Source: Paraburkholderia hiiakae (GTDB lineage: Bacteria; Pseudomonadota; Gammaproteobacteria; Burkholderiales; Burkholderiaceae). Taken from it: a stretch of DNA of 64,000 bases. The position numbers and the translations under genes were made by a program. This document shows positions 42,847 to 51,615 of this stretch, one piece after another (position 1 is the stretch's first letter; every line of letters begins with the position of its first letter). The notes below the pieces were generated by a model, which saw nothing but the letters and a program-made list of their open reading frames with translations, was not told where the DNA came from and searched no databases. Where the stretch lies: the NCBI RefSeq assembly GCF_904848665.1, contig NZ_CAJHCQ010000006.1, forward strand, positions 124,001 to 188,000, in the 5' to 3' direction.

Positions 42847-44043
42847 ATGAGCGTCTTTCGAATCGAAGAGCCCACCCCCGCGGCTCGCAGTGGTTTCGCG
42901 CTGTGGGCGCTCGGATTCCGGCCGTTCTATCTTGGCGGTGCGCTATTTGGCGGCGCGGCGCTGCTGGCTTGGATGGCCGCGTATGCCGGCCATCCGTTGC
43001 CGGGTCTCAGTTCGTACCTGCCAGGCATGTTCTGGCACGCGCACGAGATGATTTTCGGTTTCGGCGCAGCGATCGTGGCTGGTTTTTTGCTGACCGCCGT
43101 GCGCGCGTGGACGTCAGTCACGCCTGCTCAGGGCAAGTCGCTGGCGGCGCTATGGTTGCTGTGGCTCGCGGGGCGTGTCACCGTTGCCTACGCAACGCCT
43201 GGCGTCGCCGCCGTGGTGGATAGCCTCTTTCTCCCCGCGTGCGCGTTCGTGTTGCTGCGCGTGCTCATCGGCGCAAAGAACAGCCACAACATCTTTTTGC
43301 CGGTCGCGCTCGGCATGCTCGCCGCGCTGAACGTAGCGTTCCATCTTTCGATGCTGGCCGGTCGCGCGGATTGGGCGCTGCGCAGCGCCTACCTCGCCGT
43401 GGGCATGCTGGTGCTGTTCATCACGATCATCGGTGGGCGCATCATTGCGTCGTTCACGGCTAACGCCGTGCCCGGGTACACGGCCCGGCGCTGGAATGTG
43501 GTCGAGCGCGCGGTGCTGCCGCTCAGCGCGCTGGCGTTCGTGCTCGACGCGGCGCTCGGCTCCGGCGTGCTCGTTGCGCTAGCCGCGCTTGCGGCGGCGT
43601 GTGCACACGGCGTGCGGATCTGGGGTTGGCGTTCGTGGCGGGTCGGCAACCGGCCGATCCTGGCCATCCTGCACATCGCCTATGCGTGGATACCCATCGG
43701 CTTCGTGATGCTTGCGCTCGCCGCATTGGGCTTAGTCGCGCATACGCTCGCCATTCACGCATTCACGGTGGGCGCTATCGCCTGCGCGATCGTGGCGATG
43801 ATCACGCGCACGGCGCGCGGACATACGGGCCGCAAGCTGGTGGCGGGCAGGTTCGATATCGCCTGCTATGTGTTGCTCGTGATCGCAGCGTTGCTTCGCG
43901 TGGTGGGACCCTGGCTCGCGCCGCAGTGGCTCACGTTCTGGATCGAGGCTTCAGGTGCGTGCTGGGTCGTTGCGTTCGCGACATATTGCTACCGCTACGC
44001 CGGCTGGCTCATCGCGCCGCGTGCCGATGGTAAGGAGGGCTGA
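42847..44043 (+). CDS. nnrS: NnrS family heme/copper membrane protein
   Basis: A 398-residue inner-membrane protein with about 12 helices, associated with nitric oxide tolerance in denitrifiers and pathogens. Diagnostic blocks are WALGFRPFYLGGALFGGAAL, FWHAHEMIFGFGAAIVAGFL, and LFITIIGGRIIASFTANAVP. The His residues of WHAHEM are proposed heme/metal ligands. The ATG at 42847 has GAGGG six bases upstream and gives the usual N-terminus (SVFRIEEPTP); an ATG at 42823 is possible. No nitrite or NO reductase genes are nearby. A heme-binding GlcG-like gene follows. Confidence 0.9.
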   Translation: MSVFRIEEPTPAARSGFALWALGFRPFYLGGALFGGAALLAWMAAYAGHPLPGLSSYLPGMFWHAHEMIFGFGAAIVAGFLLTAVRAWTSVTPAQGKSLAALWLLWLAGRVTVAYATPGVAAVVDSLFLPACAFVLLRVLIGAKNSHNIFLPVALGMLAALNVAFHLSMLAGRADWALRSAYLAVGMLVLFITIIGGRIIASFTANAVPGYTARRWNVVERAVLPLSALAFVLDAALGSGVLVALAALAAACAHGVRIWGWRSWRVGNRPILAILHIAYAWIPIGFVMLALAALGLVAHTLAIHAFTVGAIACAIVAMITRTARGHTGRKLVAGRFDIACYVLLVIAALLRVVGPWLAPQWLTFWIEASGACWVVAFATYCYRYAGWLIAPRADGKEG

Positions 44044-44139
44044 TGCATCGGCCTTGCACACAGCGTATTGCGCGAGTATGTTGGCTGGCGAGGGCTGAAC
44101 GCGCGTAACGCCTTGGGCCCGCCGATGAAGGAGGGTGCC

Positions 44140-44664
44140 ATGCATCACTCTGTTCAGATCGCAGGCGCAGCCTGTCTTGTCTTTGTAACCTCCGTGCAGG
44201 CTCAAACGTCAGCTTCCATGCCGCCGGCGGCTGCCGTGCCCGAGCGCATGCCTTACGATATTCCTTACGGTTCGCCTATCGGGCTCGATGCAGCGAAGCA
44301 TCTGCTTGCGCTCGCTGAAGCCGAGGCGCGCAAGCACGACTGGAAGATGAACATTGCCGTGGTCGACCCGCATGGCGATCTCGTCGCTTTCGAGCGCATG
44401 GATGGCGCGCAATACGCCTCCGTCGAGGTTTCGCAGAACAAGGCGCGCACCTCCGCGCGCTTTCGCCGTGAGACGCGTGTTTTCTATAACCAGTTCGAGA
44501 GCGGTCATGCCTACGTTGCTACGCTCGAGCCGGGGCTCGTGGCTTCGCCCGGTGGCTTTCCGTTAGTCGAGGACGGCAAGGTGATCGGTGCGATCGGCTG
44601 CAGCGGTGGAACAGGTGATCAGGACGCCGTAACGTGCAAGGCCGCGGCTTCCACAGTGAAGTGA
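44140..44664 (+). CDS. Exported GlcG/HbpS-like heme-binding protein (DUF336)
   Basis: A 174-residue secreted protein. Signal peptide VQIAGAACLVFVTSVQAQ, then the DUF336 domain: LAEAEARKHDWKMNIAVVDP, HGDLVAFERMDGAQYASVEV, KARTSARF and GGFPLVEDGKVIGAIGCSGG. HbpS relatives bind heme or act in redox sensing and cobalamin/glycolate contexts. AGGAGGG precedes the ATG at 44140 by 6 bases, which decides the start over 44068. Placement after nnrS suggests a heme-linked pair, though the gap (96 bases) leaves cotranscription open. Confidence 0.83.
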   Translation: MHHSVQIAGAACLVFVTSVQAQTSASMPPAAAVPERMPYDIPYGSPIGLDAAKHLLALAEAEARKHDWKMNIAVVDPHGDLVAFERMDGAQYASVEVSQNKARTSARFRRETRVFYNQFESGHAYVATLEPGLVASPGGFPLVEDGKVIGAIGCSGGTGDQDAVTCKAAASTVK

Positions 44665-44691
44665 GCGCGCGAACCGTTGGCATTTGCGCAG

Positions 44692-45342
44692 TCAATGTGG
44701 CTGGCCGTATCCCTGCACTTTCAGCAGATGCTCGCGCATGCAGCGCGCGGCGGTTTCGCCGTCGCGGGCGAGAATCGCATCGACGATGGACTGGTGCTGC
44801 TGCGCGAAATGATGGCGCGTGGCCTGGTCCGTGGTCTTTTCACGCTGGGTCGGCTGGACCCGCATGCCGTTGATCACTTCCATAAGGGCAATGATCGCGG
44901 GATTGCGCGAGGCCTGTGCGATCAGCAGGTGAAAGCGCTGATCCCATAGCTGCCACTCCTCATCGCTTTTCGCCGTCGCGTTTCTTTTTGCGCACTTCTC
45001 CAGTTCGTTCAGATCCTCGGGTGTGGCCTTCGCCGCGGCAAGACCGGCTAACGCCGGTTCGAACATGAGGCGCATCTCCGCGATGTCGGCCGGGCTCGTA
45101 CGCGAGCGCAGGCTGTGCAGCGTGGGCGCGAACTTCAGCGGCCGCGCCCCCAGGTAGGTGCCGCGCCCCACGCCGCGCCAGATTCGGCCCGACGCCTCCA
45201 GGGAGGCCAGCGCCGCGCGCAGTTCCCGGCGGCTCACGCCCAGGTCCTCGGCGAGCTTGCGCTCGGGTGGCAACGCGTCGCCGTCCTTCAGCCGGTGTTG
45301 AGCAATGTAGGCAAGCAGGCTGTCGAGCGCGGACCTTTCCAT
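44692..45342 (-). CDS. GntR/FadR-family regulator
   Basis: A 216-residue repressor-type protein. Winged helix at residues 8-70 (DGDALPPERKLAEDLGVSRR, ELRAALASLEASGRIWRGVG) and an FCD effector domain with metal-binding His: DQRFHLLIAQASRNP, HFAQQHQSIVDAILARDGET, AARCMREHLLK. It is transcribed away from the ggt-MFS operon. A GAACCA-N8-TGGTTT operator lies 11 bases before its ATG and a matching one in front of the operon, so it likely represses itself and the operon until a ligand (a carboxylate or glutamyl compound, by inference) binds. Confidence 0.9.
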   Translation of the reverse strand: MERSALDSLLAYIAQHRLKDGDALPPERKLAEDLGVSRRELRAALASLEASGRIWRGVGRGTYLGARPLKFAPTLHSLRSRTSPADIAEMRLMFEPALAGLAAAKATPEDLNELEKCAKRNATAKSDEEWQLWDQRFHLLIAQASRNPAIIALMEVINGMRVQPTQREKTTDQATRHHFAQQHQSIVDAILARDGETAARCMREHLLKVQGYGQPH

Positions 45343-45352
45343 GGTGGAATAT

Positions 45353-45372
45353 GAACCAATATGAATTGGTTT
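45353..45372. promoter_or_regulatory. GntR operator 1 (in front of the regulator)
   Basis: GAACCA (45353-45358), 8-base spacer ATATGAAT, then TGGTTT (45367-45372). The inner arms AACCAAT and ATTGGTT are exact inverted copies. It immediately precedes the regulator's start codon, as expected for autoregulation. Confidence 0.75.
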
Positions 45373-45512
45373 GATTCTAGCAGGCGGGCAGCTGCGCGCA
45401 AACCGCGAGGTCTCAGGGATTGACGCCAACCCGGGTTTCTCGGTGGAATTTCAGGGTTAACACCGGGTGCGGCCAAAAATCTTCCTTCGTAAGCTGATTG
45501 TGAAAGGTTTTG

Positions 45513-45532
45513 GAACCAATTTTTAATGGTTC
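45513..45532. promoter_or_regulatory. GntR operator 2 (in front of the ggt-MFS operon)
   Basis: GAACCA (45513-45518), 8-base spacer ATTTTTAA, then TGGTTC (45527-45532), a perfect 6-base inverted repeat with the same layout as operator 1. It lies 36 bases before the ATG of the gamma-glutamyltransferase-like gene. Confidence 0.75.
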
Positions 45533-45568
45533 GACCGCAAATCGAACCTTTCACACAGGGAGTCGAAG

Positions 45569-47353
45569 ATGTCGTTCACAACGCGTCCCGAGCTGATCGG
45601 GACCTTCGGGATGGTGGCGTCCACGCATTGGCTCGCCAGTGCGTCGGCGATGGCGGTGCTCGAGAAGGGCGGTAACGCTTTCGACGCGGCCGCTGCAGCG
45701 GGCTTCGTGCTGCAGATCGTCGAGCCACATCTCAACGGTCCCGGCGGCGAGCTGCCGGTCGTGTTCTTCAGCGCGCGAGAAGACCGCGTGCGCGTGTTGT
45801 GCGGCCAGGGTGTGACACCCGCGACCATGACGATCGAGCGCATGCGCGCGCTCGGGCTCGAAGTCGTGCCGGGTACCGGTCTGCTGCCCGCCGTCGTGCC
45901 GGGCGCGTTCGGCGCATGGATGACCATGCTGCGCGACTACGGGCAACTGCCGCTGGAAGACGTGCTGAGCTACGCGATCGGCTATGCGGAGAACGGCTAT
46001 CCGGTGCTGCCGCGCATGTGCGCGTCGATTCTCGCGATCAAGGACTTTTTTCTCAGCGAATGGACGACCTCCGCTGAGCAATGGCTGCGCAACGGCGACG
46101 CCCCCGCACCGAACGCGCTGTTCGCGAATCCCGCCATTGCGGCCACGTACCGTCGCATCCTGCGCGAGGCCAGCGCGAAAAGTGACCGCGCCGAGCAGTG
46201 CGAACTCGCGCGTTCAGCGTTCTACCGCGGCTTCGTGGCCGACGCGATCGACCAGTATTTCCGCTCGACCGACGTGCTCGACACCTCGGGCCGCCGTAAT
46301 CGCGGCCTGCTCAACGCAGACGACCTCGCGCGCTGGGAGCCCACTTACGAGGAAGCGCTCTCGTACGACTACGCGGGCCTGCGCGTGCACAAGACAGGAC
46401 CGTGGGGCCAGGGGCCGATGTTCCTGCAGCAGCTCGCGCTGCTCAAGGGCTTCGATCTGGATGCGATGGACCCGTTCGGTCCGGATTTCGTGCACACGGT
46501 CATCGAAACGTCGAAGCTCGCATTTGCCGACCGCGACGTGTTTTACGGCGATCCGCGCTTTGCGGACGTTCCGATGCAGACGCTACTGAGCGACGCCTAC
46601 AACGACGAGCGCCGCCGTCTTGTCGATCCCCATAAGGCCTCGTTCGAATTCCGTCCTGGCCCGTTGCTCGACAGCGAAGCACGCGCGGCGCGCATTCTTG
46701 CGAACGCGGGGCGGCAGCAGCCCGGTGGGTTCGGCCAGGGCGAGCCGACTTTCGCGCCGCTGCCCGAATTGCGCGGCGACACCGTGCATCTCGACGTGGT
46801 CGATCGCTGGGGCAACATGGTGTCGGCCACGCCATCGGGCGGGTGGCTGCAGGCGTCGCCCGCGGTGCCCGGCCTTGGCTTCAACGTCACCACGCGCGCG
46901 CAGATGTTCTGGATGGAAGAGGGCCTGCCTTCGTCGCTCGGGCCGGGCCGGCGCCCACGCACGACGCTGTCGCCCACGCTCGTCACGCGCGAGGGCAAGC
47001 CGTATGCCGCGTTCGGCACGCCGGGCGGCGATCAGCAGGATCAGTGGTCGATGCAGCTGTTTTTGCGTCACGTGCATGCGGGCATGAACCTGCAGGCCGC
47101 CGTGGACGCGCCTTCGTTCCAGACCGCGCATTTCCCGGGCTCGTTCTATCCGCGCTCGATGCAGCTCGGCAAGATGTCGGCCGAGGCGCGTTTTCCCGAA
47201 GCCACGCTCGCCGGGTTGCGCTCGCGCGGCCACGACCTAACGGTGGCCGAGCCGTGGGGGCTCGGGCGCGTATGCGCGGTGGGCATCCGCAATGGCCTCA
47301 TGCGCGGCGCGGCCACGCCGCGTCAGATGCAGGCTTATGCGATCGGCCGCTGA
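45569..47353 (+). CDS. Gamma-glutamyltransferase-family hydrolase (cytoplasmic)
   Basis: A 594-residue Ntn-hydrolase that normally self-cleaves into two subunits and removes gamma-glutamyl groups or related acyl chains (glutathione hydrolase, cephalosporin acylase relatives). Seen: ASAMAVLEKGGNAFDAAAAA, LNGPGGELPV, and the processing site GDTVHLDVVDRWGNMVSATP with Thr405 as likely nucleophile; AAFGTPGGDQQDQWSMQLFL carries the substrate loop (usual consensus GSPGG). No signal peptide is present, unlike classical Ggt, so it works in the cytoplasm, as in YwrD-type proteins. First gene of an operon with two MFS carriers, so the substrate is probably imported from outside. Confidence 0.9.
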   Translation: MSFTTRPELIGTFGMVASTHWLASASAMAVLEKGGNAFDAAAAAGFVLQIVEPHLNGPGGELPVVFFSAREDRVRVLCGQGVTPATMTIERMRALGLEVVPGTGLLPAVVPGAFGAWMTMLRDYGQLPLEDVLSYAIGYAENGYPVLPRMCASILAIKDFFLSEWTTSAEQWLRNGDAPAPNALFANPAIAATYRRILREASAKSDRAEQCELARSAFYRGFVADAIDQYFRSTDVLDTSGRRNRGLLNADDLARWEPTYEEALSYDYAGLRVHKTGPWGQGPMFLQQLALLKGFDLDAMDPFGPDFVHTVIETSKLAFADRDVFYGDPRFADVPMQTLLSDAYNDERRRLVDPHKASFEFRPGPLLDSEARAARILANAGRQQPGGFGQGEPTFAPLPELRGDTVHLDVVDRWGNMVSATPSGGWLQASPAVPGLGFNVTTRAQMFWMEEGLPSSLGPGRRPRTTLSPTLVTREGKPYAAFGTPGGDQQDQWSMQLFLRHVHAGMNLQAAVDAPSFQTAHFPGSFYPRSMQLGKMSAEARFPEATLAGLRSRGHDLTVAEPWGLGRVCAVGIRNGLMRGAATPRQMQAYAIGR

Positions 47354-47386
47354 ACACGCGCCACGCTCAACCGGAACCGACCCACC

Positions 47387-48799
47387 ATGTCCAATGTCGC
47401 TGCCCGACTCGAAAGACTGCCGCTCGCGGGCTTCCATCGCAGACTGCTGCTGATCGGCGGGCTCGGCTATATGTTCGACGGGCTGGACTCGTCGTCGCTT
47501 GCCTTTCTGCTGCCGGTCGTGAGCAAGCTCTGGCATTTGACGAGCGCGCAAACGGGACTTGTCGCCAGCAGCACGTATATCGGCTACTTCTTCGGTGCGT
47601 TCCTTTCCGGCGTGCTGGCCGACGTGATTGGCCGCCGCCGCATCATGATGAGCGCGCTGGCGATCTATTGCGCGGCATCCATGGCAAGCGCAACCGCCCA
47701 CGACTGGCACACGTTTTTCTCGCTGCGCATGCTCGCGGGTTTCGGCTCGGGCGCGGAAACGGTCGTGATCGCACCGTTCCTTGCGGAATTCGTGCCGCGT
47801 CGCTATCGCGGCATGTTCTGTGGCGCGCTCGTCGGCTTCATGTCGTTCGGATATCTAAGTTCGTCGATTCTCGGCTACACCGTCGTGCGGAATTTCCCGG
47901 ACGGCTGGCGCTATCTCGCCGTGCTGACCTCGCTGCCGGTGGTGATGCTGCTCTGGTGGCGCAGAACGCTGCCCGAGTCGCCGCGCTGGCTCGAAAGCCG
48001 TGGACGCTCCGCCGAGGCCGACAGCATCGTGCGGGCCATCGAGTCGCGCTACGAGCAAGAGGGGATTGCGCTGGCGCCGCCTGGCTCGACAGGCGCGATT
48101 CCCGCCGCGGCGCAGGGCGGCGGCAGTGCGTTGCAGAACGTGCTGACGCTGTTCTCGCGCCGGCTCGTGGGCACGACGGCGGTGAGCTGGCTGATGTGGT
48201 TCTCCGTCGCCTTCGCGTACTACTCGTTCTTCTCGTGGATTCCGAGCCTGCTCGTCAAGGAAGGATTGACGCTCACGAAGAGCTTCGGCTATTCGATTGC
48301 CATCTACGGTGCGCAGATTCCCGGCTATTTCTCTGCGGCATGGCTCAATGAGCGTATCGGCCGCAAAGGCGTCGTGGCCTCTTACATGACGCTCGGCGGT
48401 CTCGCCGCGATTGCGCTGGCTTTCTCGCATACGGGCGTGCAGATCACCGTGGCGGGCGTGTGCCTCTCGTTCTTCATGAATGGCGCTTTTGCAGGTGTCT
48501 ATGCCTATACGCCAGAAGTTTTCCCTACGGCCGTGCGTACGACCGGCACTGGCTCTTCGTCGTCGTTCGGCCGTATCGGCTCGGTGAGCGCGCCCATTCT
48601 GGTCGGGCTCGTATATCCGGCATTCGGCTTTTTCGGCGTGTTCGCCATGACGACCGCCGTGCTGCTGGCGGGCGCTTGTGTCGTGTTCTTCCTCGGCATC
48701 GAAACCCGCAATCGCTCGCTCGAAGACATTGAAGCGAGTGGCATGCCGGCGGCCTTCGATGCGCACAAGCCGCTTGCCCGCGACGGGCTGCGAGGCTGA
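47387..48799 (+). CDS. MFS transporter 1 of the ggt operon
   Basis: A 470-residue 12-helix metabolite carrier. GGLGYMFDGLDSSSLAFLLP at TM1, GVLADVIGRRRIMMSAL between TM2 and TM3, and GSGAETVVIAPFLAEFVPRR are the signature of the metabolite:H+ symporter/aromatic acid and sugar-porter branch, including the Asp in TM1 (FDGLD). It lies 33 bases after ggt and is followed after 9 bases by the GAF gene. The substrate is presumably what the Ggt-like enzyme cleaves, or its product. Confidence 0.88.
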   Translation: MSNVAARLERLPLAGFHRRLLLIGGLGYMFDGLDSSSLAFLLPVVSKLWHLTSAQTGLVASSTYIGYFFGAFLSGVLADVIGRRRIMMSALAIYCAASMASATAHDWHTFFSLRMLAGFGSGAETVVIAPFLAEFVPRRYRGMFCGALVGFMSFGYLSSSILGYTVVRNFPDGWRYLAVLTSLPVVMLLWWRRTLPESPRWLESRGRSAEADSIVRAIESRYEQEGIALAPPGSTGAIPAAAQGGGSALQNVLTLFSRRLVGTTAVSWLMWFSVAFAYYSFFSWIPSLLVKEGLTLTKSFGYSIAIYGAQIPGYFSAAWLNERIGRKGVVASYMTLGGLAAIALAFSHTGVQITVAGVCLSFFMNGAFAGVYAYTPEVFPTAVRTTGTGSSSSFGRIGSVSAPILVGLVYPAFGFFGVFAMTTAVLLAGACVVFFLGIETRNRSLEDIEASGMPAAFDAHKPLARDGLRG

Positions 48800-48808
48800 G
48801 CGCGCGCC

Positions 48809-49381
48809 ATGCTTACTCTCAAACGTCCCATGCAAACGCCCCTTTCCCTCGTGAATGAACCCTATGCGCTGCAGCGCGAAATCGCCGATCTTGCGCGTCT
48901 TTCGCGAGTGATCCGCCAGCCCGGGCAACCGGATGCGATTTTCCGCGAGGTGTGTGCCGTCGCCGCCGAAGCCATCGGCTTTCGGCTATTCACGATCATG
49001 GCCTATGACGCCGGGAACCAGGAGGTGGAGCGCGTGTTTACGAACATGCCGGACGTCTACCCAGCGGGCGGACGCAAGAAGAAAAGCGGCACGCCGTGGG
49101 CGCAACGCATTCTTTCGGACCTCGAACCGTTTCGCGCCACGACGCCGCAAGGCCTGCGCGACGCCTTCGATGATCACGCGGTGATGACGGCGATGGGGCT
49201 CGGCTCGATTCTCAACATACCGGTTGCCTACAACGGCCGTTGTGTCGGGACGATGAACCTCACGCATGTGGAAGGCTGGTACACGTCGCAACATGAAGAT
49301 AAGGGCCTGCTGCTCGGCGCGTTTCTCGCGCCCGCGCTTGTCGCGCACGGCATGTCTTTTGCAACTCATTCAAGCCCCTGA
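48809..49381 (+). CDS. GAF-domain protein
   Basis: A 190-residue single-domain GAF protein: FREVCAVAAEAIGFRLFTIM, ILNIPVAYNGRCVGTMNLTH and YTSQHEDKGLLLGAFLAPAL follow the family. GAF domains bind small ligands. With no output domain, it may sense or bind a metabolite of the operon or be enzymatic like free-methionine sulfoxide reductase; the Cys set of fRMsr is not seen. Placed 9 bases after one MFS gene and 17 before the other, so it is clearly cotranscribed. Start at 48809 or the ATG at 48830. Confidence 0.83.
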   Translation: MLTLKRPMQTPLSLVNEPYALQREIADLARLSRVIRQPGQPDAIFREVCAVAAEAIGFRLFTIMAYDAGNQEVERVFTNMPDVYPAGGRKKKSGTPWAQRILSDLEPFRATTPQGLRDAFDDHAVMTAMGLGSILNIPVAYNGRCVGTMNLTHVEGWYTSQHEDKGLLLGAFLAPALVAHGMSFATHSSP

Positions 49382-49398
49382 TTGCAGGACCTTTGTTG

Positions 49399-50691
49399 AT
49401 GACAATAACGAAATCCGCAGGAAGCGCCAACCGCTGGCTGCTCGTCTTCGCGCTCGGCTACCTCGCGCTGCTGGTGGACGGCGCCGACGTCATGATGTAC
49501 GGCCTCACGCTCACGCGCATCAAGAACGAATTTGGGTTGACCAACGTCGAGGCGGGCGCGCTCGGTAGCCTGACGCTCCTTGGCATGGCGATTGGCGGCA
49601 TTCTTGGCGGCTGGGCGAGTGACTCGTTCGGGCGTGTGCGCGTCGTGGTTTGGGCGATGATGCTGTTCTCGGTGGGCGCGGGCCTGCTCGGTCTCACGCA
49701 TAGCTTCCTCGAATTCGCGGTCGTGCGCTTCATCAGCTCGATGGGTATTGGCTGCATGGTGCTGGTGAGCACGCTCGTGGCCGAATACGTACCCATGGCG
49801 CGGCGCTCTCTGATACTTGGCGTACTGCAAACGGCGATTTCGGCAGGCTATATCACCGTGATTGCGCTCAGCACCTGGATCCTGCCGCACCATGGCTGGC
49901 GCATGTTGTTTTATGTGGCGGCGGCTCCCGTGGTGCTCGCGGTGGCGATTCACTTCTTCGTGCCCGAGCCGCCGAGCTGGCGCATGAGCGAGGCCGCAGC
50001 TCGCCCGAGCGGCCGCCGCTGGCACGACAACCGCTACGCATTGATTTTCGCGGACCGCCAGGCGCGCAGGATGTTCATCTTCTGGTCGCTCGCTTCCGTG
50101 TTTGCGCTTTCCGGGTTCTACGGCCTGAACAACTGGTTGCCCACGTATCTGGAGAGCGAATTGCACATCAAATTCGGCTCGATGACGGGGTACATGACCG
50201 CGACGTGGGTCGTTGCGTTCATCGGCAAGATTGTGGCGGGCTGGCTGGGCGACCGCTGGAGCCGACGTGGGGTGTATGTGCTGGGCTGTATCGGCGCGGC
50301 CGTCTTTCTGCCCGTCATCGTGCTTTTCCACACTCGCGAAAACATTGCGTGGCTGATGCTCGTGTTCGGCTTTCTGTATGGCGTCCCGTTGGGCACGATT
50401 GGCACGTTCATGTCGGAGAGCTTCGAAACGCGCGTTCGCGGCACGGCTGTTGGCGGCTCGTATAACGTGGGGCGCTTTTGTTCGGGCGCGGCGCCTGTCG
50501 TGATCGGCTATATCGCCACGCAGTTTTCGATCGGCATGGGCTTTCTTATGGTCGGCGCGGTGTTTTTCCTGAGCGGCGTGATGGCGCTGTTCATTCCGGA
50601 TCGCCTGCACGATACGAGCGCGGGCGATCCGGTGCTGGCGAATCCGCAAACGCAGCAGGGTGCTTTGGCCACGGCGACGGGCAGGGGGTGA
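49399..50691 (+). CDS. MFS transporter 2 of the ggt operon
   Basis: A 430-residue 12-helix carrier of the aromatic acid:H+ symporter (AAHS)-like branch: LALLVDGADVMMYGLTLTRI in TM1 with the Asp pair, GWASDSFGRVRVVVWAMML, and GTIGTFMSESFETRVRGTAV. ATG 49399 is preferred to two TTG codons just before it. It differs clearly from MFS transporter 1 in sequence, so the operon has two carriers, perhaps for the substrate and its hydrolysis product. Last gene of the operon; convergent with NIPSNAP. Confidence 0.88.
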   Translation: MTITKSAGSANRWLLVFALGYLALLVDGADVMMYGLTLTRIKNEFGLTNVEAGALGSLTLLGMAIGGILGGWASDSFGRVRVVVWAMMLFSVGAGLLGLTHSFLEFAVVRFISSMGIGCMVLVSTLVAEYVPMARRSLILGVLQTAISAGYITVIALSTWILPHHGWRMLFYVAAAPVVLAVAIHFFVPEPPSWRMSEAAARPSGRRWHDNRYALIFADRQARRMFIFWSLASVFALSGFYGLNNWLPTYLESELHIKFGSMTGYMTATWVVAFIGKIVAGWLGDRWSRRGVYVLGCIGAAVFLPVIVLFHTRENIAWLMLVFGFLYGVPLGTIGTFMSESFETRVRGTAVGGSYNVGRFCSGAAPVVIGYIATQFSIGMGFLMVGAVFFLSGVMALFIPDRLHDTSAGDPVLANPQTQQGALATATGRG

Positions 50692-50715
50692 CGCGTAGCG
50701 CTTGTGCGATGCCGG

Positions 50716-51021
50716 CTACGACAACACTGGCCTGAAAAAACTCCGCTCGTAACTCACGATACAACGCGTATCTGCGGCATAGCGAAATGCGGCCTGGCAC
50801 TCGGCGTCTTTCATCGAATCGGCGCGGTACGTTTCATAGGCCGCGAGACCTGGAAACGAAAAGAGCGCGAGCGCGATATTGTTGGCGCCTTCGGAAGGCA
50901 GGAAATAGCCGTGATGCTTGCCGCCGAACTTTTCGACGAGCGGAATCCACATTTTGGCGTACGTTTCGAATTCTTCGAGCTGGTAGGGATCGATGACGTA
51001 ACGCAGGTAGCAGGTAATCAT
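50716..51021 (-). CDS. NIPSNAP-family protein
   Basis: A 101-residue dimeric alpha/beta-barrel-type protein: TCYLRYVIDPYQLEEFETYA, PLVEKFGGKHHGYFLPSEGA and YRADSMKDAECQAAFRYA are classic NIPSNAP. The family function is unsettled. The ATG at 51021 gives the family N-terminus. Sits in a minus-strand run after DUF1697. Confidence 0.88.
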   Translation of the reverse strand: MITCYLRYVIDPYQLEEFETYAKMWIPLVEKFGGKHHGYFLPSEGANNIALALFSFPGLAAYETYRADSMKDAECQAAFRYAADTRCIVSYERSFFRPVLS

Positions 51022-51082
51022 GGGCTTTTCTTTGGGTTGTTGAGGAGCGATGTTGCAGCGTGCAGCGCGATTCAAGTGGCGG

Positions 51083-51592
51083 TCACGCTTGCGCCATCTC
51101 CAGAAGCTTTGCCACGGTATTCATGTTGCGCGACGTTCCAGCCTTCGCCGCAGCGATTTTGAGCTTCGAGCGCCCGATACCGTCCTTGTAAAACACATAG
51201 ATCTCGCGGGCACCCAGGCGGAATTCTTCCGCGTCCTGGCCGCTCACATTGTCGAGTGCGTCCGCGGGCGGCGGCGTGTCGAGAAAGATGGCGACAGTGC
51301 GATCAGGCGCGGCAGCGGGAAAAGGATTGCCTTGCTGTACCGCAGCCAATTCGGTGGCGGTACGCACCACTACGCCAAGGGGCTTGCCGGCATAAGCCTC
51401 CAGGCTCTGCTCGAGCTTCTTTTTCACCGATGCTTCGGCCAGCCGGCTCTCGAATACCACGTTGCCGCTCGCAATATACGTGCGCACGTGCGTGAAGCCG
51501 AGCGCTTCGCACATGTCGCGAAGTTCGGGCATGGGGAGCTTGCCGGTTCCGCCGACATTCACGGCGCGTAGAAGGGCGATATAGACAGGCAT
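51083..51592 (-). CDS. DUF1697-family protein
   Basis: A 169-residue protein with the family pattern YIALLRAVNVGGTGKLPMPE, LRDMCEALGFTHVRTYIASG NVVF, and the C-terminal KIAAAKAGTSRNMNTV block. Function unknown; the family is common in soil bacteria. It lies 23 bases from the Pr6Pr gene upstream and 61 from NIPSNAP downstream, consistent with one transcript. Confidence 0.9.
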   Translation of the reverse strand: MPVYIALLRAVNVGGTGKLPMPELRDMCEALGFTHVRTYIASGNVVFESRLAEASVKKKLEQSLEAYAGKPLGVVVRTATELAAVQQGNPFPAAAPDRTVAIFLDTPPPADALDNVSGQDAEEFRLGAREIYVFYKDGIGRSKLKIAAAKAGTSRNMNTVAKLLEMAQA

Positions 51593-51615
51593 GGGTTTGA
51601 TCGAAAAACGGCGAG

